Shown here one piece after another: positions 35,457 to 48,864 of a DNA stretch of 64,000 bases (position 1 is the first letter of the stretch; every line of letters starts with the position of its first letter). Origin of the DNA: Sipunculus nudus (taxonomy: Eukaryota; Annelida; Sipuncula; Golfingiida; Sipunculidae). The notes beneath the pieces were generated by a model. That model did no database searches. It saw only the letters and a program-made list of their open reading frames with translations, and had not been told where the DNA came from. The stretch covers positions 16,265,019-16,329,018 of the forward strand of contig CM049306.1 in the NCBI GenBank assembly GCA_026874595.1, given 5' to 3'. The position numbers and the translations under genes were made by a program.

Positions 35457-36924
35457 AAACTAGAATATGGGTAGTCAACAAGCGACTACGTGTATCCACC
35501 AAAATCAGAGTAGAAAAGGTGAAGTGAGGCATGGATTGAGTGGCAAGGGGAAATAGAGTGAGGTGTGTTGCATAATAGCCTGGATGTCTGCAGCCGAAAT
35601 GTGTATGTAGGTTGCACCACCTACCACAAAATCCAGAAAGCTGTCCAAGATGAATAAACATGCAAAATTTTAGGCAGATAAGTCAAACCACTACTGAGAT
35701 ATGAGTGATTTTAGCCCACGGCAGAAAAACAGATGGACGCCATGCAAAAATGGTGGCAGGTGGCGCAACCAATTTTGTGTATGATTAAGAGCTATGTGAG
35801 ATCTATACACATCCTAATTTCAGGGGGATATGTAAAACCAGTCCTGAGATATAAGCCTGAATGTCTGCAGCGTATACATAAATGTAGGTGGTGCCACCTG
35901 CCACAAAATCCAGAAAGCTATCGAAGATGTATAAACCTGCAAAATTTTAGGAAGATTTGTCAAACCGCTGCCGAGATATAAGTGATTTTAAGCCACGGCA
36001 AACAAACAGACGGTTGCTGTGCAAAAATGATTGCAGGTGGCTCCACCAGTTTAGCGTATGATAAAGAGCTATGTGAGATCTATAAACACACAAAATTTTT
36101 GCCAAATCGGGTAAATGGTGCCTGAGATATGAGCTTGAATGTCTGCAGCATATATTTGAATGTAGATGGTGCCATCAGTCATACAATCAAGAAAGCTGTC
36201 AAGGATGTAAAAACCTGCAAAATATCAGGTGGATAAGTCAAACCACTGCGGAGATATTAGTGATTTTATCCAAAGACAGATGAACAGATGGACGCTGTGC
36301 AAAAATGGTTGCAGGTGGCACCACCATTTTTGCGTATGATAAAGAGCTATGGGAGATCTATACACATGCAAAATTTTGGCCAAACTGGTCAAACTGTTCC
36401 CAAGATATAAGCTTGGATGTCTGCAGCTTAAATGTGAATGTAGGTGGCGCCACCTGTCATAAAATCAAGAAAGCTGTTCAGGATGTATACACATGCAAAA
36501 TTTCAGGTGGAAAGTCCAACCAATGCAGAGAATGAGTATTTTTATCCCAAGGCAGATGAACAGATGGACGCTGTGCAAAAATGGTTGCAGGTGGTGCCAC
36601 CATTTTTAGTGTATGCTATAAAGCTTTCCAAGGGCTACATTTGTGCAAAATCTTTAGCCTTATCCGTCAAACGGTTCCCGAGATATGTGGGTTTATGTGT
36701 GGAAACAGACACACAAATGGACGCTGGGCAGAGAGGAAAGGTCAGAGGTCAACCAAAAATGAAGCCGCAGCAGTTCACATTTGACCAATCATAATTCCGA
36801 ATTTAAAAAAATTCTGCCCTGTGGTTAGAGGACTTCTCCGAAAACCTATGCGGTGATGGCGGCAGCGTCGGCGTCCCACTGGAAACATAGTAAAACATAG
36901 TAAAACTGTTTTGGCAGATACAAT
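35457..36924 (+). mobile_element. TATCCGCC element
   Basis: Starts ACTAGAATATGGGTAGTCAA, with a CGACTACGTGTATCCACC segment; ends AAACTGTTTTGGCAGATACAATG. Alternating half-units of about 140 bp with GGTGGCGCCACC (exact at 36443) or one-base variants, and GAGATATGAGTGATTTTA / GAGATATGAGCTTG text. Open frames of up to 116 codons inside are by-products of the repeat. Confidence 0.7.
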
Positions 36925-37300
36925 GATTGTAGCCTTCTGGCACCACCAGTCTTATATACAACGATGAGATATATACATATGCCCAATGTCAGACTGATAT
37001 GTCATACCCCTCTGTTGAAATAAGCAGGGACATACACTGTGCAAAAATTATTGTAGGTGGCGCCACCAGTCTTGTACACTATAAAGCTACTGGATATGTA
37101 TAAACATACCCAATTTTAGGCTGATGTATCAAATTCCTCTGTAGAAATAAGCAGGTGCATACACTGCAAAAGTCAATGTAGCTGGCACCACCTGTCGTGT
37201 ATATGAGAATACCATCAAAGACGCATAGACAGATATCAGTCCAATACATCAAACTTCCCCAGAGTTTGATGCACTGGGCTGACAAGGCTTAGGTGAGTAA
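36925..37300 (+). repeat. diverged relative of the TATCCGCC core
   Basis: Three units of about 120 bp with CACCACCAGTCTT, GGTGGCGCCACC (exact at 37056) and GTAGAAATAAGCAGG. No terminal signature. Confidence 0.5.
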
Positions 37301-37339
37301 GGCAGTTGCCCCCGAGTGACCTGTGACAAATTGCTGCCT

Positions 37340-37620
37340 CAAGCTACTGCACTGAGTGAACTCTTGACCTGCACCTGGCTAGACTGAGTGAACTTATGAC
37401 CTGTACCTGGCTGCACTGAGTGAACTCTTGACCTGTTGCATAACCTGACACAGTTGGCAGTCTGCCAAAGCTATAAATAGATTCAGGCTGAACTTAAATA
37501 TGGTGCCAAATATGATGCAGGGAGCAGTCTGCCAAAGCTATAAATAGAATACAGCTACTGCACTGAGTGAACTCTTGACCTATACCTGGCTGCACTTCTT
37601 CCAATCCTGGCACTGTGCCA
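37340..37620. repeat. small tandem and direct duplications
   Basis: CACTGAGTGAACTCTTGACC occurs three times, plus one variant ending in TTATGACC, with CCTGGCTGCAC spacers. GCAGTCTGCCAAAGCTATAA occurs twice. Locally duplicated sequence without coding potential. Confidence 0.7.
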
Positions 37621-38159
37621 AAACTATTTATAGAGCTGACATCATCTTGGCTATTGGCCAACATCGAGGCACTGGCAATCTGCCAATGGTAAACCAAGTG
37701 CTGCCATCTGTACACAAAAGTGGTCCCAACTTGAAATAACTTTGAAATTATTTTCCCAATACAAAATGCTTTTCAGCTGACTTTTAAAAAAAAAATCAGG
37801 AATATATGTAAAATTATTACGAATGCACACTGAATGCAAAATTAAAATACAGATATATATCACTGATGGCAAATTCTTGAATTAAGTTGAGTAGGGATAC
37901 CAATAATTCGAATCTAAGTACAGTTGTCTTTATATAGCCACAGAGAGCTGAATATGCATGATTGTAACATTGCCTGGTATGAATAACTTAAATCATAAAA
38001 CTAAATTTTTTAAAAGCTTTTAAAAAAACTTTCTTGTAAATATTAACCAAATATAACCTGAAATTTAAATGTCTAGTGGCATGATGCAATAGATGCTGAT
38101 AAACTTTTGCCAGGATAGATGTAACAGCATCACACAGCTAACATATATGGTAAAATGAC

Positions 38160-39210
38160 TCAATTCAATCTCCATAATTCAGCCAAAAATCATTCATGTG
38201 GAACCATTAATGACAATTATTATAAGAATTATTGTAGGGATTATTCTTGTAAAATATTTAACAAACTGGCTTCAGTGGCATCAATTGAAAAACGTTTCAC
38301 AAGTTTATAGCTCATATAGGAAGATACAGCATACTGGCTAAGTTCAGCTTCCTGTAACTCAGCCAAAAAGCACTGAACCAAAACCATTTGAACAAACTTG
38401 AATTATCAACATCTGAGGATAATTAATGTGTGAGATTTAAGAATTTGGCCCAGTGGTTTTTGAGAAGAAGATCTTTGTAGCCCCTGAGCTAAAATGGGCT
38501 GTTATGGCATATGACTAAATTCAGCTTCCCATAACTTACCCAAAAGTCACTGAAAAGAGACCATTTGAACAAACTTCAGAAAGCACTACCCTAGGATCAT
38601 TTCTGTGCTATATTAAACATTTTGGCCATATGGTTTCAGAGAAGAAGTTTTTTGTAGCCCTCAGTGTGATACAGGCACTAATGACCCCGTACAAAAAAGG
38701 CTGATGCAGGTGGCGCCACCAATACCTCAATTTCAGATATGACCTATTTGACCAACATTGGCATAAAATTTGGTGATGATACCTTAAGACGTTTCTGAGA
38801 TTTAAATTTTAATATGCTTTTTTGCAAAGTTAACAAAGTTCAACCTCCTGTAACCAAAAATCTTCGAACTGGAACCATTCGAACAAACTTGGGAAAGATT
38901 GTTCCAGGGATCATTTCTGTGAAATACTGGACAATTTGGCTGGACAGTTTCGGAGAAGAAGATTTTTAAAGCTTTTTTAGCTTTTTCCCTATAAAATCTA
39001 AGAAAATGCAGTTAGAAAAATAATAAACAAAATCCGATATAGTTTTTTGAATGACTGATTATTTGCAAGAAATTTGGTGATGCTAGCTCCTGCCGTTTTT
39101 GAGATAGCTATGGTTAACGTACAGACGACGCACGATGTACGACGCACGACACACGACGGACGCCGCCGCACCATCGCATAAGCTCACAGGTTCGCTAAAA
39201 AGCCATCCTA
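38160..39210 (+). repeat. tandem family with GTTCGCTAAAA end
   Basis: Three to four units of about 170-220 bp with CAGCTTCCTGTAACTCAGCC, CCATTTGAACAAACTT and TTTCAGAGAAGAAG-like text. The right end is a CGACGCACGACACACGACGG stretch then AAGCTCACAGGTTCGCTAAA. One exact GGTGGCGCCACC at 38709. No ORF; left end not defined. Confidence 0.55.
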
Positions 39211-39609
39211 AATCCAGGTACACAATCACATATTATGAGAACAAACATTTGCTTTTATATCTGGTGATTTATATAAAAATATTCAGATATCTAGGAAACT
39301 AAGTTTATTGCTATGATTCCATAAAATAAACTGCAAAATGTTCCCATCATCTTAAAAATCAGTAGCTAAACCTTAATACTATACTCTCACAGTCTTAATG
39401 TCTGGCTGAAGCATTCCGGCAACAGTGTTTTTGTTATGCAGTAACGATGTTTTTATCACTCAGTCTTATCACTTAACAGGCTGCAACAAAAGAGAGTCAT
39501 ATGTCACCAGCATCACTCACAATTACAGCCACACAGTGAGATGTACCAGTTGTAGTGCAATGGTTATATGCATAAGAAAAATAGAGATGGTCTACAAAAT
39601 AAGTTATTG

Positions 39610-40678
39610 TGAACATCCCTGACCTATGACCTTGGCCTTTTGCCCACATATCAACTGGATTCTTTCTAAATGATGGGTAACTACTAACCACTTACATCTG
39701 GCCGAGTGTAATTACTTGGCAACCAATGAGTGAATAACTAAGACCTGCAACCTTTAACCTCCTGACCAGCCAACCTCAAAATCAATTAGTTATTTCTTCA
39801 TGCAAAAAGACCCATAAATATGAAGTTTTAATCACATTCAGTGATGCATAGATGTGGCATATGTGAAAGACTGAAGGTTTGGGTTGAACAGTTTCACTTG
39901 AAATATGTTCACAAGCATTTAGAACAATATTGTGACCTTGATCTTTGACCTTTTGAACTCAACATCGATTGGCTTCTTGCCCTATTGGTAGGTAAGCCAT
40001 ATATGACAGATGGAAAGTATAGATTGAAAAGTTTGCCTGAAAATGACTCCACGCAAGAAGAGGGTGCTGTGAACTTGACCTTTGACCTCAAAATCAACAG
40101 GTTTTTTTCCCTGTTGGCAGAGAAGCGATATCAGTGCTGAAAGGTTTGGAATGAAAGGTCTAGCTTGAAATGTGTCCACAACCTTTTCAAAGAAGCTGAT
40201 CCTGTGACCCTGACCTTTGACCTTGTGACCTCAACATCTATATAGGATTCTTCTCCCACTAAGTAGGTGAGCTATATTGTGAAAGATCAAAGAATTGGGA
40301 TGAAAGGTTTGGCTTAAAATGCATCCACAGGCTTTTCAAAGAAATTGGTTCTGTGACCTTGACCTTTGACCTTGTGACCTCAAAATAATTATGGTTCTTC
40401 CCCTGTTGGTAGGTGAGCTGTATGTGAAAGATGGAAGGTTTGGGATGAAAATTTTGGCTAAAAGAATTATTTCTTTGGGGTGCAAACACACCCCATAACT
40501 TCGAGAGTGCAAGGAGATTTAGAACCTGTAAGACTGCATAGGGTTCATGACCCTAGCCCCTATGGTTACAATTTGTGCCCTGCTAACAGCCGGACGGCCG
40601 GAAGGACAGACGGAAGGACGATGGACAAAGACCCATCGCTATAGCCAAGCATGACTGAAAGTCAGCTGAGCTAAAAAT
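39610..40678 (+). mobile_element. CATGGG element, nuclear-receptor core, 5' end missing
   Basis: Right end at 40656-40678 (ATGACTGAAAGTCAGCTGAGC). About six 145-bp units; perfect DR1 (TGACCTTTGACCT on plus) at 40076, 40211 and 40360. The ERE module is mostly deleted (CTTCGAGAGTGCAAGGAGAT). The left palindrome is absent. Confidence 0.65.
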
Positions 40679-41404
40679 CTAATCAGTCTAAGATAATATC
40701 ATAACTGATTAGTGGGTTAAATGTCAGATACACAAATTTCAGAGATTTAATAGACACATTATACATGTAGCCAATTACATGAAAGTGTTTTGTTGCTTAA
40801 GTCAACAAAAACACCCACTCGGGAGGGAACAGAGAAGTGCTGTTACTCTCACTAAATATCTAGTATATATTGTCTAGTACAAAATGCATGAGAGATAAAT
40901 GCATAAAACCACATATCCACCAAGAAGTCTATTATCCTGGGCTAATTGTAAGAATTCATACTCCTACTTTCATGTCTGGAGGGCTGAATTATTTACACTG
41001 CTTGTGGACCTATTGATAGACTCACTTATAGCAGTGATAAAGACAGAAATCAAATCTTCCTATTCACTGCTGATTATGAAAAGTGTCACTGCCTTCCTGT
41101 TATGATTTCATAAGGTAGTACAGCTAACTTCCTGGTTGTATCTTGTTTTATTAAATATTACCTGACACAGGAAACATGTCTCACTTCTAAATTGTTCATT
41201 AATGGAGTCATCTTGAAAATATATATTTTTTTACTTAAACCTGTATAAGAGTTATTGTTGTTCCCTGGAACTTGCTTGAAAGTTTGTGTTAATTAATGTC
41301 AACAGGGGAGTTGTGCCTACTGTTTTACAAAGTCCATTTACAATGTTCCTATATTTTTAAATAATTACTCCCTTTTTAATGCATGGGGGTGTGTGCTCTA
41401 AAAA

Positions 41405-42884
41405 CTAGGGACCCATGGGTCTCGACGCTCAGCAGCATTTGTCTATAAGGATATATGTTTATGAGGTTTTCCAAAATAACGGTCCTGTGATCAGTTTGAA
41501 GCCAACCTGTCTACCAAAACTGGAGTTATCATCCATAAACTAATTTGTGAATGGATGGGCCCTGTGACCTTAGCCTTTGACCTTATGGCCCCAAAATCAA
41601 AAGGAAACTTCCCCTATTGGCAGAAGCACCACATGTTGATGATGGAAGGATTGAGATGAAAAGTTTGGCGTAAAATGCATCCAAAATTTTTCTAAAGTAG
41701 TGGGTCCTGTGACCTTGACCTTTGATCTCATAACCCCAGAATCAACAGTTCTTACTTTAGGGGTGGGCCATATATAAGTCAAGTTTGGAACCAAAATTTC
41801 AAACTAAACGGGTGCTATCATCTAGAAACTAATATGTGGATTGATGGCTCCCATGACCTTGACCTTGTGACCCCAAAATCCATCAGTTACTTCCACTATT
41901 GGCAGGTAAGCAACATCTGGAAGATAGAATGTTTGGGCCAGAAAGTTTGGCTACAAATAAATCAACCATCTTTTTAAAGAAGTGGGTTCTGTGACATTGA
42001 CCTTTGGCCTTTTGACCCCAAAATCAAAAGGGTTTTTAGATTATTGGTGGGTCATATATAAGTCAAAATTGTAACCAATATGTCAATCCAAAATTGAATT
42101 ATCATCCAGAAACAAATATGTGGACAGATGGGCCCCTGTGACAATAACCTTTGACCTTGTGACCCCCAAATCAATCAGTTTTTCCCCTATTGGCAGCTCA
42201 GCTATATGTGCAAGATGGAAGATTTTGAATGAAAAGTTTGGCTTGAAATGCATCCACAGTCTTTCTTAATAAGTGGGTACTGTGACCTTCACCTTTGGCC
42301 TCATAACCCCAAAATTGAACAGAATCTTCCCCTAATGGCAGGTTAGCAATATCTAGGAGATGGAAGGTTTGGGATGAAAAGTTTGGCTCCAAATGCATAT
42401 GCATTCTTTTTAAAGAAATGAGTCCTGTGACCATGACCTTTGATTGTTGGACCCCAAAATCCACATGGTTCTTACTTTAGTGATGAGTCATATATAAGTT
42501 AAGTTTGAAACTAATATTTCAAACTAAACTGGAGTTATCATCTGGAAACTAATTTGTGAACAGATGGCCCCTGTGACCTTGACCTTTGACCTTGTGACCC
42601 CAAATTCATATATGCTCTCCCCATACTGGCAAGTCAGCTAAATAAGCAAAATGGAAAGTTATGGATGAAAAACTTGGCTTTAAATGCAGCCATAATCTTT
42701 TTTTAAAGGTGAGTCCTGTGACCTTAACCTTTGTCCTCATGCCCCAAAAATCATATTAGTTCTTGCTTTAGTGGTGGGACATATGTAAGTCAAGTTTGAA
42801 ATTACATATGTCAAGTTTGAAAACCATGTGTCAATACAACCTGGAGTTATCATCTGGAAACAAATTTGTGTGGATGGACGGATG

Positions 42885-42917
<33 letters not shown>

Positions 42918-43424
42918 GGTGATAACTATATGGCATTCACTTGTGATCAATATACACACCAGGTTTTGGGACACTAGATGTAATTACAGCAGAGAAACTG
43001 ACATGATTGTTGTCATTTTATAGAGAAAAAAAATGTTAAAATATTCATTAAAATAACAAAAAATAAAGGTGGCGCCACCACTTTTCCGGAACTGACAAAA
43101 CTAGTCATTTTCAATATTCAAGGCAACATTCATAACAATCCATGCATTAATTATCAAGATATTAAAGGTTTTGTATTATATTTTTGATTATTCTGGGGGG
43201 TACTTTCAAGTCCCATAGCTCGGAGGATATAGGTCGCAGTGACCTAATTTCAGGTTTCCAAAGAGATTTTTTTTTATGACCTCCCTGCATATTCACTTAG
43301 AAATTTCTAGGTCCAGCAGTTATGATTTGTGCCCTGCTAACAGATGGCTGGACGCCTGAACGGACGATGAACAAAGTGCCATTCCTATACCTCAGTTGAC
43401 TTACAGTCAGCTGAGCTAAAAAAA
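41405..43424 (+). mobile_element. CATGGG element, nuclear-receptor core (long)
   Basis: Left palindrome at 41410-41421, right end at about 43401-43424. Eight or so 145-bp units, a GACA microsatellite at 42878-42920, an exact GGTGGCGCCACC at 43068, and an ERE with one change (AGGTCGCAGTGACCT, 43231-43245). Perfect DR1 at 42580-42592. It is closely similar along its length to the elements at 5761 and 61509. Confidence 0.75.
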
Positions 43425-43991
43425 AAGAACAGCAATCACATGTTCTTGCTGAAAATTTACAAGGGAATTCAAAATTTAATTTCTCACTTAATCACTCCAT
43501 ACAGGTAAAATGAGGAAACAACATAAAATTTCACATATTTCCCACTCTTATTTATCTATTTGAAGATCAAAAGGGAAATTACACTGCTTATCTTGGGGAA
43601 ATATGCTGATCACTAAAACCATATTGACAAATTGTATCAACACTGTAATCAAAGAATAAACAAGTGTTATCAGGGCCTCACTGAATCAAAACTGAAAATT
43701 TTCAACAAAAATGTGCAACCCAAGTTCAACATGATGTTCCCTTAAAGGTATTTATATATTATGTATTATATATTATATTCTACTTACTAAATATTATGAT
43801 AATTTACAGTAATTAGACAGAGAGGAGCCCATTGCAGTAACATTGTTGTAGACTTGCATCCAGGAACAGGCTTAAATACCTTTCTTACCAATGTGATGTA
43901 ATAAAGATAACCACAGTGACTCACACATACCTCCTGAGTTAGTCAAAATATGATGTAAGACAGTTAACTGCAACATATCCAGAGTACATAC

Positions 43992-44159
43992 CTTTCTCTG
44001 TAGCACAAGTATTTTTCTATCCTTGATCTCCATATGTTCTTGTGTCTCCACTAACTCCCCCTCTATCCTTTTCTTTTCTGCTTGTGCACTTGTCAAACTT
44101 TTCCGTACTGCCTCTAATTCTGCTTCCTTCTCTGAAATCTTCCCTCGTAGAATATCAAT
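43992..44159 (-). CDS. ERC: ERC exon, 56-codon coiled-coil repeat
   Basis: 168 nt, phase 0 at both ends (acceptor GTTTTCTCAG, donor AAG|GTATGT). It encodes IDILRGKISEKEAELEAVRK, then SLTSAQAEKKRIEGELVETQ and EHMEIKDRKILVLQRK. Vertebrate ERC has VDALRLRLEEKETMLNKKTKQIQ..EEKG..AGEIHDLKDMLDVKERKVNVLQKK: the same LR..(I/L).EKE start and KDRKI.VLQ(R/K)K end. It has the same length and phase as the exon at 54809-54976, which fits an exon-length coiled-coil module (inference). Confidence 0.95.
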
Positions 44160-45381
44160 CTGAGAAAACACATAATTTAATAAAAATCACACAATGACTC
44201 AAAAATACTAAAACAATGAAAATACTTCCAGACCCTTTAACCAAGATATTTTGAAAATGATGAAAATGAAGTTATCCACTAGAACCTGGTTTATTGTACC
44301 CCAAGGCCTGAAGGTCAGGAATACAATGGTTTCCTGATGGTTGTGACATGCTGCCACAGAAAATATTGGTCACGAGATAACTAACAGAATAAAAAACAGA
44401 TTTCTATTTGTGTAATTTTATATAAAGCCTATGTAATTCAGGTTATGAACTTAACTCTGTGTGTTTTGACCTTCAATTGAAATTTTTAAAAATAAAATCT
44501 TATAAAACATCAGATTACTCAAGGAAAGGTTCATGGACTGTCCTGAAATTTGAAGACCATATTTTTGTCTGGATGAAAAGATCAGGGTGACACTTCCAAG
44601 TGTGATATGATAGTGACTTTAACCTTATGTTTGGCCACTTCTTTAACTGTACTTTCTTCTTTGTTGTGCCTTACATATGACAACACAATAATAAAATTTT
44701 ACAATAAATAAACATATTTGAACTGTACTAAAGTGTTAACAATACTTTACTTGATTATATAATTCAACAGGAAAGAATTAATAGATATTCGACAGGAAAA
44801 AATTTAAAGATTTTTAACTGCACATTTTACTGTGACAATGAAAACTACCTGATCGAAATTAAGTTGTAAACATTAAGAACCAAAACAATGCAATAATAAA
44901 CATTTTAAACAGACCCTGTACATAATGATATACAATGAGGACCACATGATGGGGGGACCCATGCTGCCTTAAATCCTTTCAGCTATTCTGGTCTGTGACC
45001 AGACTTGGGGGCAAAGTTGAAATCACATCAGTGCATCTGTCCACCCAGGGGTACAACTGTGATAATAAAGGCATCTGCAGACAGCCAAATACATTTTTTG
45101 TAAAAGTATAATTGGTTTGAGGAAAAAAATGTACTTTCCCCAAGCATGCCACAAGCATGTTAAACGAATGAACAAGCATAGCAAGGTCAGTTCTAAGGAC
45201 CATGGCTAAGTGAAACCAGCAGACTAGTGACAAACTATAAATATAGGTCCTGCCTTAGTTGACCATAGTTACATTTTCTGAAGCAATCAGATTTAACTAA
45301 AGTTAACATGTAAATTAGTGTATCTTGTTAAAAAATTAAGATTGGATTTCTGAACAAGGATCACTCCTAAAGTAAAAGAAA

Positions 45382-48010
45382 CAAGGGACCCATGGGTCAC
45401 GGCGCTCAGCTGTTATATATAATTAAAAATATGATTTGGAAATAAGGCACATGCTGGTTTTGTGTGGTAATAAATAAAAGCTTTATTATGAGTTGTTGGT
45501 GTTTAGCTTATGTATGATTTTGATAGTATCTTAGGAGACAGGGAAGAGGATTGATTTCATTTATTTTATTGACAAATGGAGTGCTATTGTCACAGAGATT
45601 TTGACTTGGCCATATAACTTATAAGCAGAACTTATAATATAAGAGTTAAACTATTTATTAAAATTTAATAACAAATATTGTGCCAAATATAATTTTTATT
45701 AAAAATAATAAGAGAATCATTATTTTTTAAAATAAAATATAACTGATATGATTATTAAAATAATATTATAGAATATATTCATGAATGCATTCATGAATAA
45801 ATTTTGAAAGTATTTGCACTGGTATTCAAATACTTTCATTTTTACTTGAATTCCCATTCTTATGCAAGAAATTTTATAATGATTCATATTTGTATTCAAA
45901 TACATTTGCAAAGTATCTGCACCATGTCTGGTATTTATTCAGTTTTAGCCAAACAATGATGTTGAGAATCCAGAATATACAAAATTCACAAATTTAAATA
46001 ATGATCATAAGTACCTGGTTTTATGGCTTTTGTTTATATTAAAACAAATAAATGTAATATATTCACTTTGGACTACTTTCACATCAATCGACACACTAGA
46101 CACAGTAGGAATCTAGATTAATATTATCAACTGTATCTTTGTCTAACATTAATTTCCTTCATATGATTCCTAATGATTAGTAATGAATAATATGATCTAT
46201 TTTGTTATCATTAAAAAATTGAACTGAAAAATACCATAAATGACTGCATGGTGTTATTTGGAATACTTGACATTCTATCCATCCATACAAGATTCTTACA
46301 TCATCAGTAACTGCAAGTTTATTTCCTGTTACTCAACAACTTACAAATTCCTTTTCTATTAATTTTTCCTTAATTTTTTTATTAAAAACCAATAAAAAAT
46401 TATTAATTTATAGTTTCTTGTTATGTTGTTGGTCAAAACAACTACTAGATAAGTTGGGTTGGACACCTGGATCAACTGTGGCTGGCCATAAGCTGCCTGG
46501 CTGCCCCAGTGTATGCCTCCCTCAAGCATGCATAATATGCTGAAAGGTCAATAAAGTCAACATAGAGGTGACTGAAGAGGGGGTTTGGAGAGCCTGGTTC
46601 TGACATGGTCTCATAAAAACATTAATAAAAGCTACAATTTTTGGCCAATTTTTTTCAGCTTTCTAAACTAAAAAGCTGAAATCCTTATGTATGCATGATA
46701 TGAAAATTATATCAACAGTGCTCACAGGAAACAAACGTGCTTTGGTCAAAGTTGGGCAAAATTGAAGGTACTAATTTTATATTTATACTAATAACTTACA
46801 AAATTTGAAAAATTCAGAACTAATTTTGGGTATTCAATTGAATCTTGATTAAATAATGTTACATCCCTGACAAAAAATCTCTAGCTTCAACAATCCTCTT
46901 GTTAAGGGAGTAAATAAATTTCTTGATTTTTAATAAAGTGCATGATGTTTGGGCCCATAACTTAAAACAATTACGCAATACTGACATCATTTCTGCCATG
47001 TTCATAGAGAATGAATAGAAAAATATGTATATTATATATGATCAAAGTCAGATCAGTGGTTTTGATATTAGGCAGTCTTGTGTAACAATGGGTTTTTAAT
47101 GGAAAAATAAAGTTTTTCATTAATATCTAAAAGGAATTAAGTCCTAGTGACCAAATTCTTAGCATGGTATAGGATTTTAGAGACATCTAACTCTATGTCA
47201 AATTTTAGGAACTGAGAGCTGAAGCTGGGTAGCTGAGCTCTAGCAAACTGCATTGCAGTAGCTTGATGTAAATAATATGTGACATGTTGCTTGAAAACTT
47301 GAATAAAATCTACAGTTTTTGATCAACTGGTTTCAAATTTAAAGTGTTAACAGATGAAATGCTAACAAAAACATGCTGTGAAAATAAAATCCACAGCAGT
47401 TACAGGAAAAAAATGTGCCATGTTCAAAGTTGGGCAAAATTTAAGGTACCAATTTTTTATTTTTGCTAATATTTTAAAAAATTTAAAAGATGTTGATCTA
47501 ATTTTGGGTATACAATTTAATTTTTATTAATCAGAATTATATTACTGGAAAAAAGTCCTTAGCTTTAACATGTTTTGTGTTAAGTGATCAAATATCTTTC
47601 CTGATTTTTTACAGAATGAATTATGTTTGGGCACATAACTTTTTTAAATTATATAAATACAGACCTATTTTCTGGCATGTACATAGGAACTATATATAGA
47701 AATATTTATGGTAAATATGAGGAAAAACAGATGAGTGGTTTTGATATTAGGCAGTCCCGAAGTGTGAAAATAGGTTTTTAATAAAAAATTGAGGTTTTTC
47801 CTTAATTTCTCAAAGGAACGAAGTCGCAAAGACCCAGTTTTCGGCTTGGTAGGAGACTTTTGGGACATCTAATATTATGCCGAATTTTGGATTCCTAGGT
47901 CTTACTGTTTCAAAACGTGCCAGTTTAATGGACGGACGGATGGACGGACAGCCGACGGACAAAGGACCACGACTATAGCTCAGATGACTTACAGTCAGCT
48001 GAGCTAAAAA
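45382..48010 (+). mobile_element. CATGGG element, GGGCCCATAACTT core, two units
   Basis: Left palindrome at 45387-45398, right end at 47984-48010 (ATGACTTACAGTCAGCTGAGC). Two units of about 0.68 kb (TTTGGGCCCATAACTT near 46950; TTTGGGCACATAACTT near 47628), a GGACGGAC stretch at 47931-47958. The first kilobase is AT-rich and unlike the other copies. No ORF. Confidence 0.7.
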
Positions 48011-48864
48011 TTATGCCTATAACAAAATGACAACAATCTGAAGGCTACCAGTAGTCAAAAGTCAAAGGTGAAGATACTCTGATACCAAAACACTCAATAG
48101 AGAGTAGCACAGACTGCACTTGCTGAAATACTCAAAAGTGTGACAATGTCTCTATCGTACATTCATGATGTCAATGTTCTGGGGTCTAATATAAATAACC
48201 TGAAGCCTATGTAAACTTTCTTTGGAATTTATTCTGTTTCAAGATAAATCCTATTCTGGAAAGGTATATCTTTTCTTAAAAATCAGCCATTGTAATCACT
48301 CCAGCCTGTGTGCCCACAAGATATCTGAGGATCAGTTATGTTGATTTTGATGAAATCTGACATATAGGTCTGCAGGGTGAATGACAGGAAGTGATTAGAT
48401 TTTGAGCTGATTGCCTGAGGATGGCCCTTCATTAATCACATTGTAGTGTCTCTAGAAGATATACAGGACATTATATTTCAGTGACTTGGGATGTCACATC
48501 AAATTTTCTTTCATGCTTTTCAGTTATTTTGTTATTGATAAATGGCTAGTTCATATTCTGCTCGGTTCTGCCCATTTGCTGACTGCTGAACATACACTGG
48601 TTACACAGAAGGGATCTCAAATAATATAGTATGCTGGAGTACTGTTGAATCACTTGAGATAAGGATCTGTTTGAGGACTGGTCACAGATTAAACAACTGA
48701 TATTTTATCCTAGGACTTGAGATGAAATAAACAGTGAAACTGGGTGGATCTGTTGGCATCTTTATTATTCTAATTATTTTTGTATCATTTTTAATTATGA
48801 TGCTGACTGTATTGTTAAGTTGGCACCTGAATTTTCTTTATTAATATAATAATTTAATAGTTAT

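Larger units (their letters stand above)
31332..43991 (-). other. largest ERC intron in the window, 12.7 kb
   Basis: From left to right: minisatellite to 31955; unique AT-rich DNA to about 32450; a GC-richer stretch to about 33100; then repeats at 33310-34929, 35457-36924, 36925-37300, 37340-37620, 38160-39210, 39610-40678 and 41405-43424. The gaps 34930-35456, 37621-38159, 39211-39609, 40679-41404 and 43425-43991 show nothing recognisable. Confidence 0.65.

Noticed and set aside
36305-36794. Overlapping plus-strand frames of 67-116 codons
   Set aside because: They lie in the TATCCGCC tandem core and recur in translated form wherever the unit occurs (59672, 60790, 63237), with no coding constraint visible.
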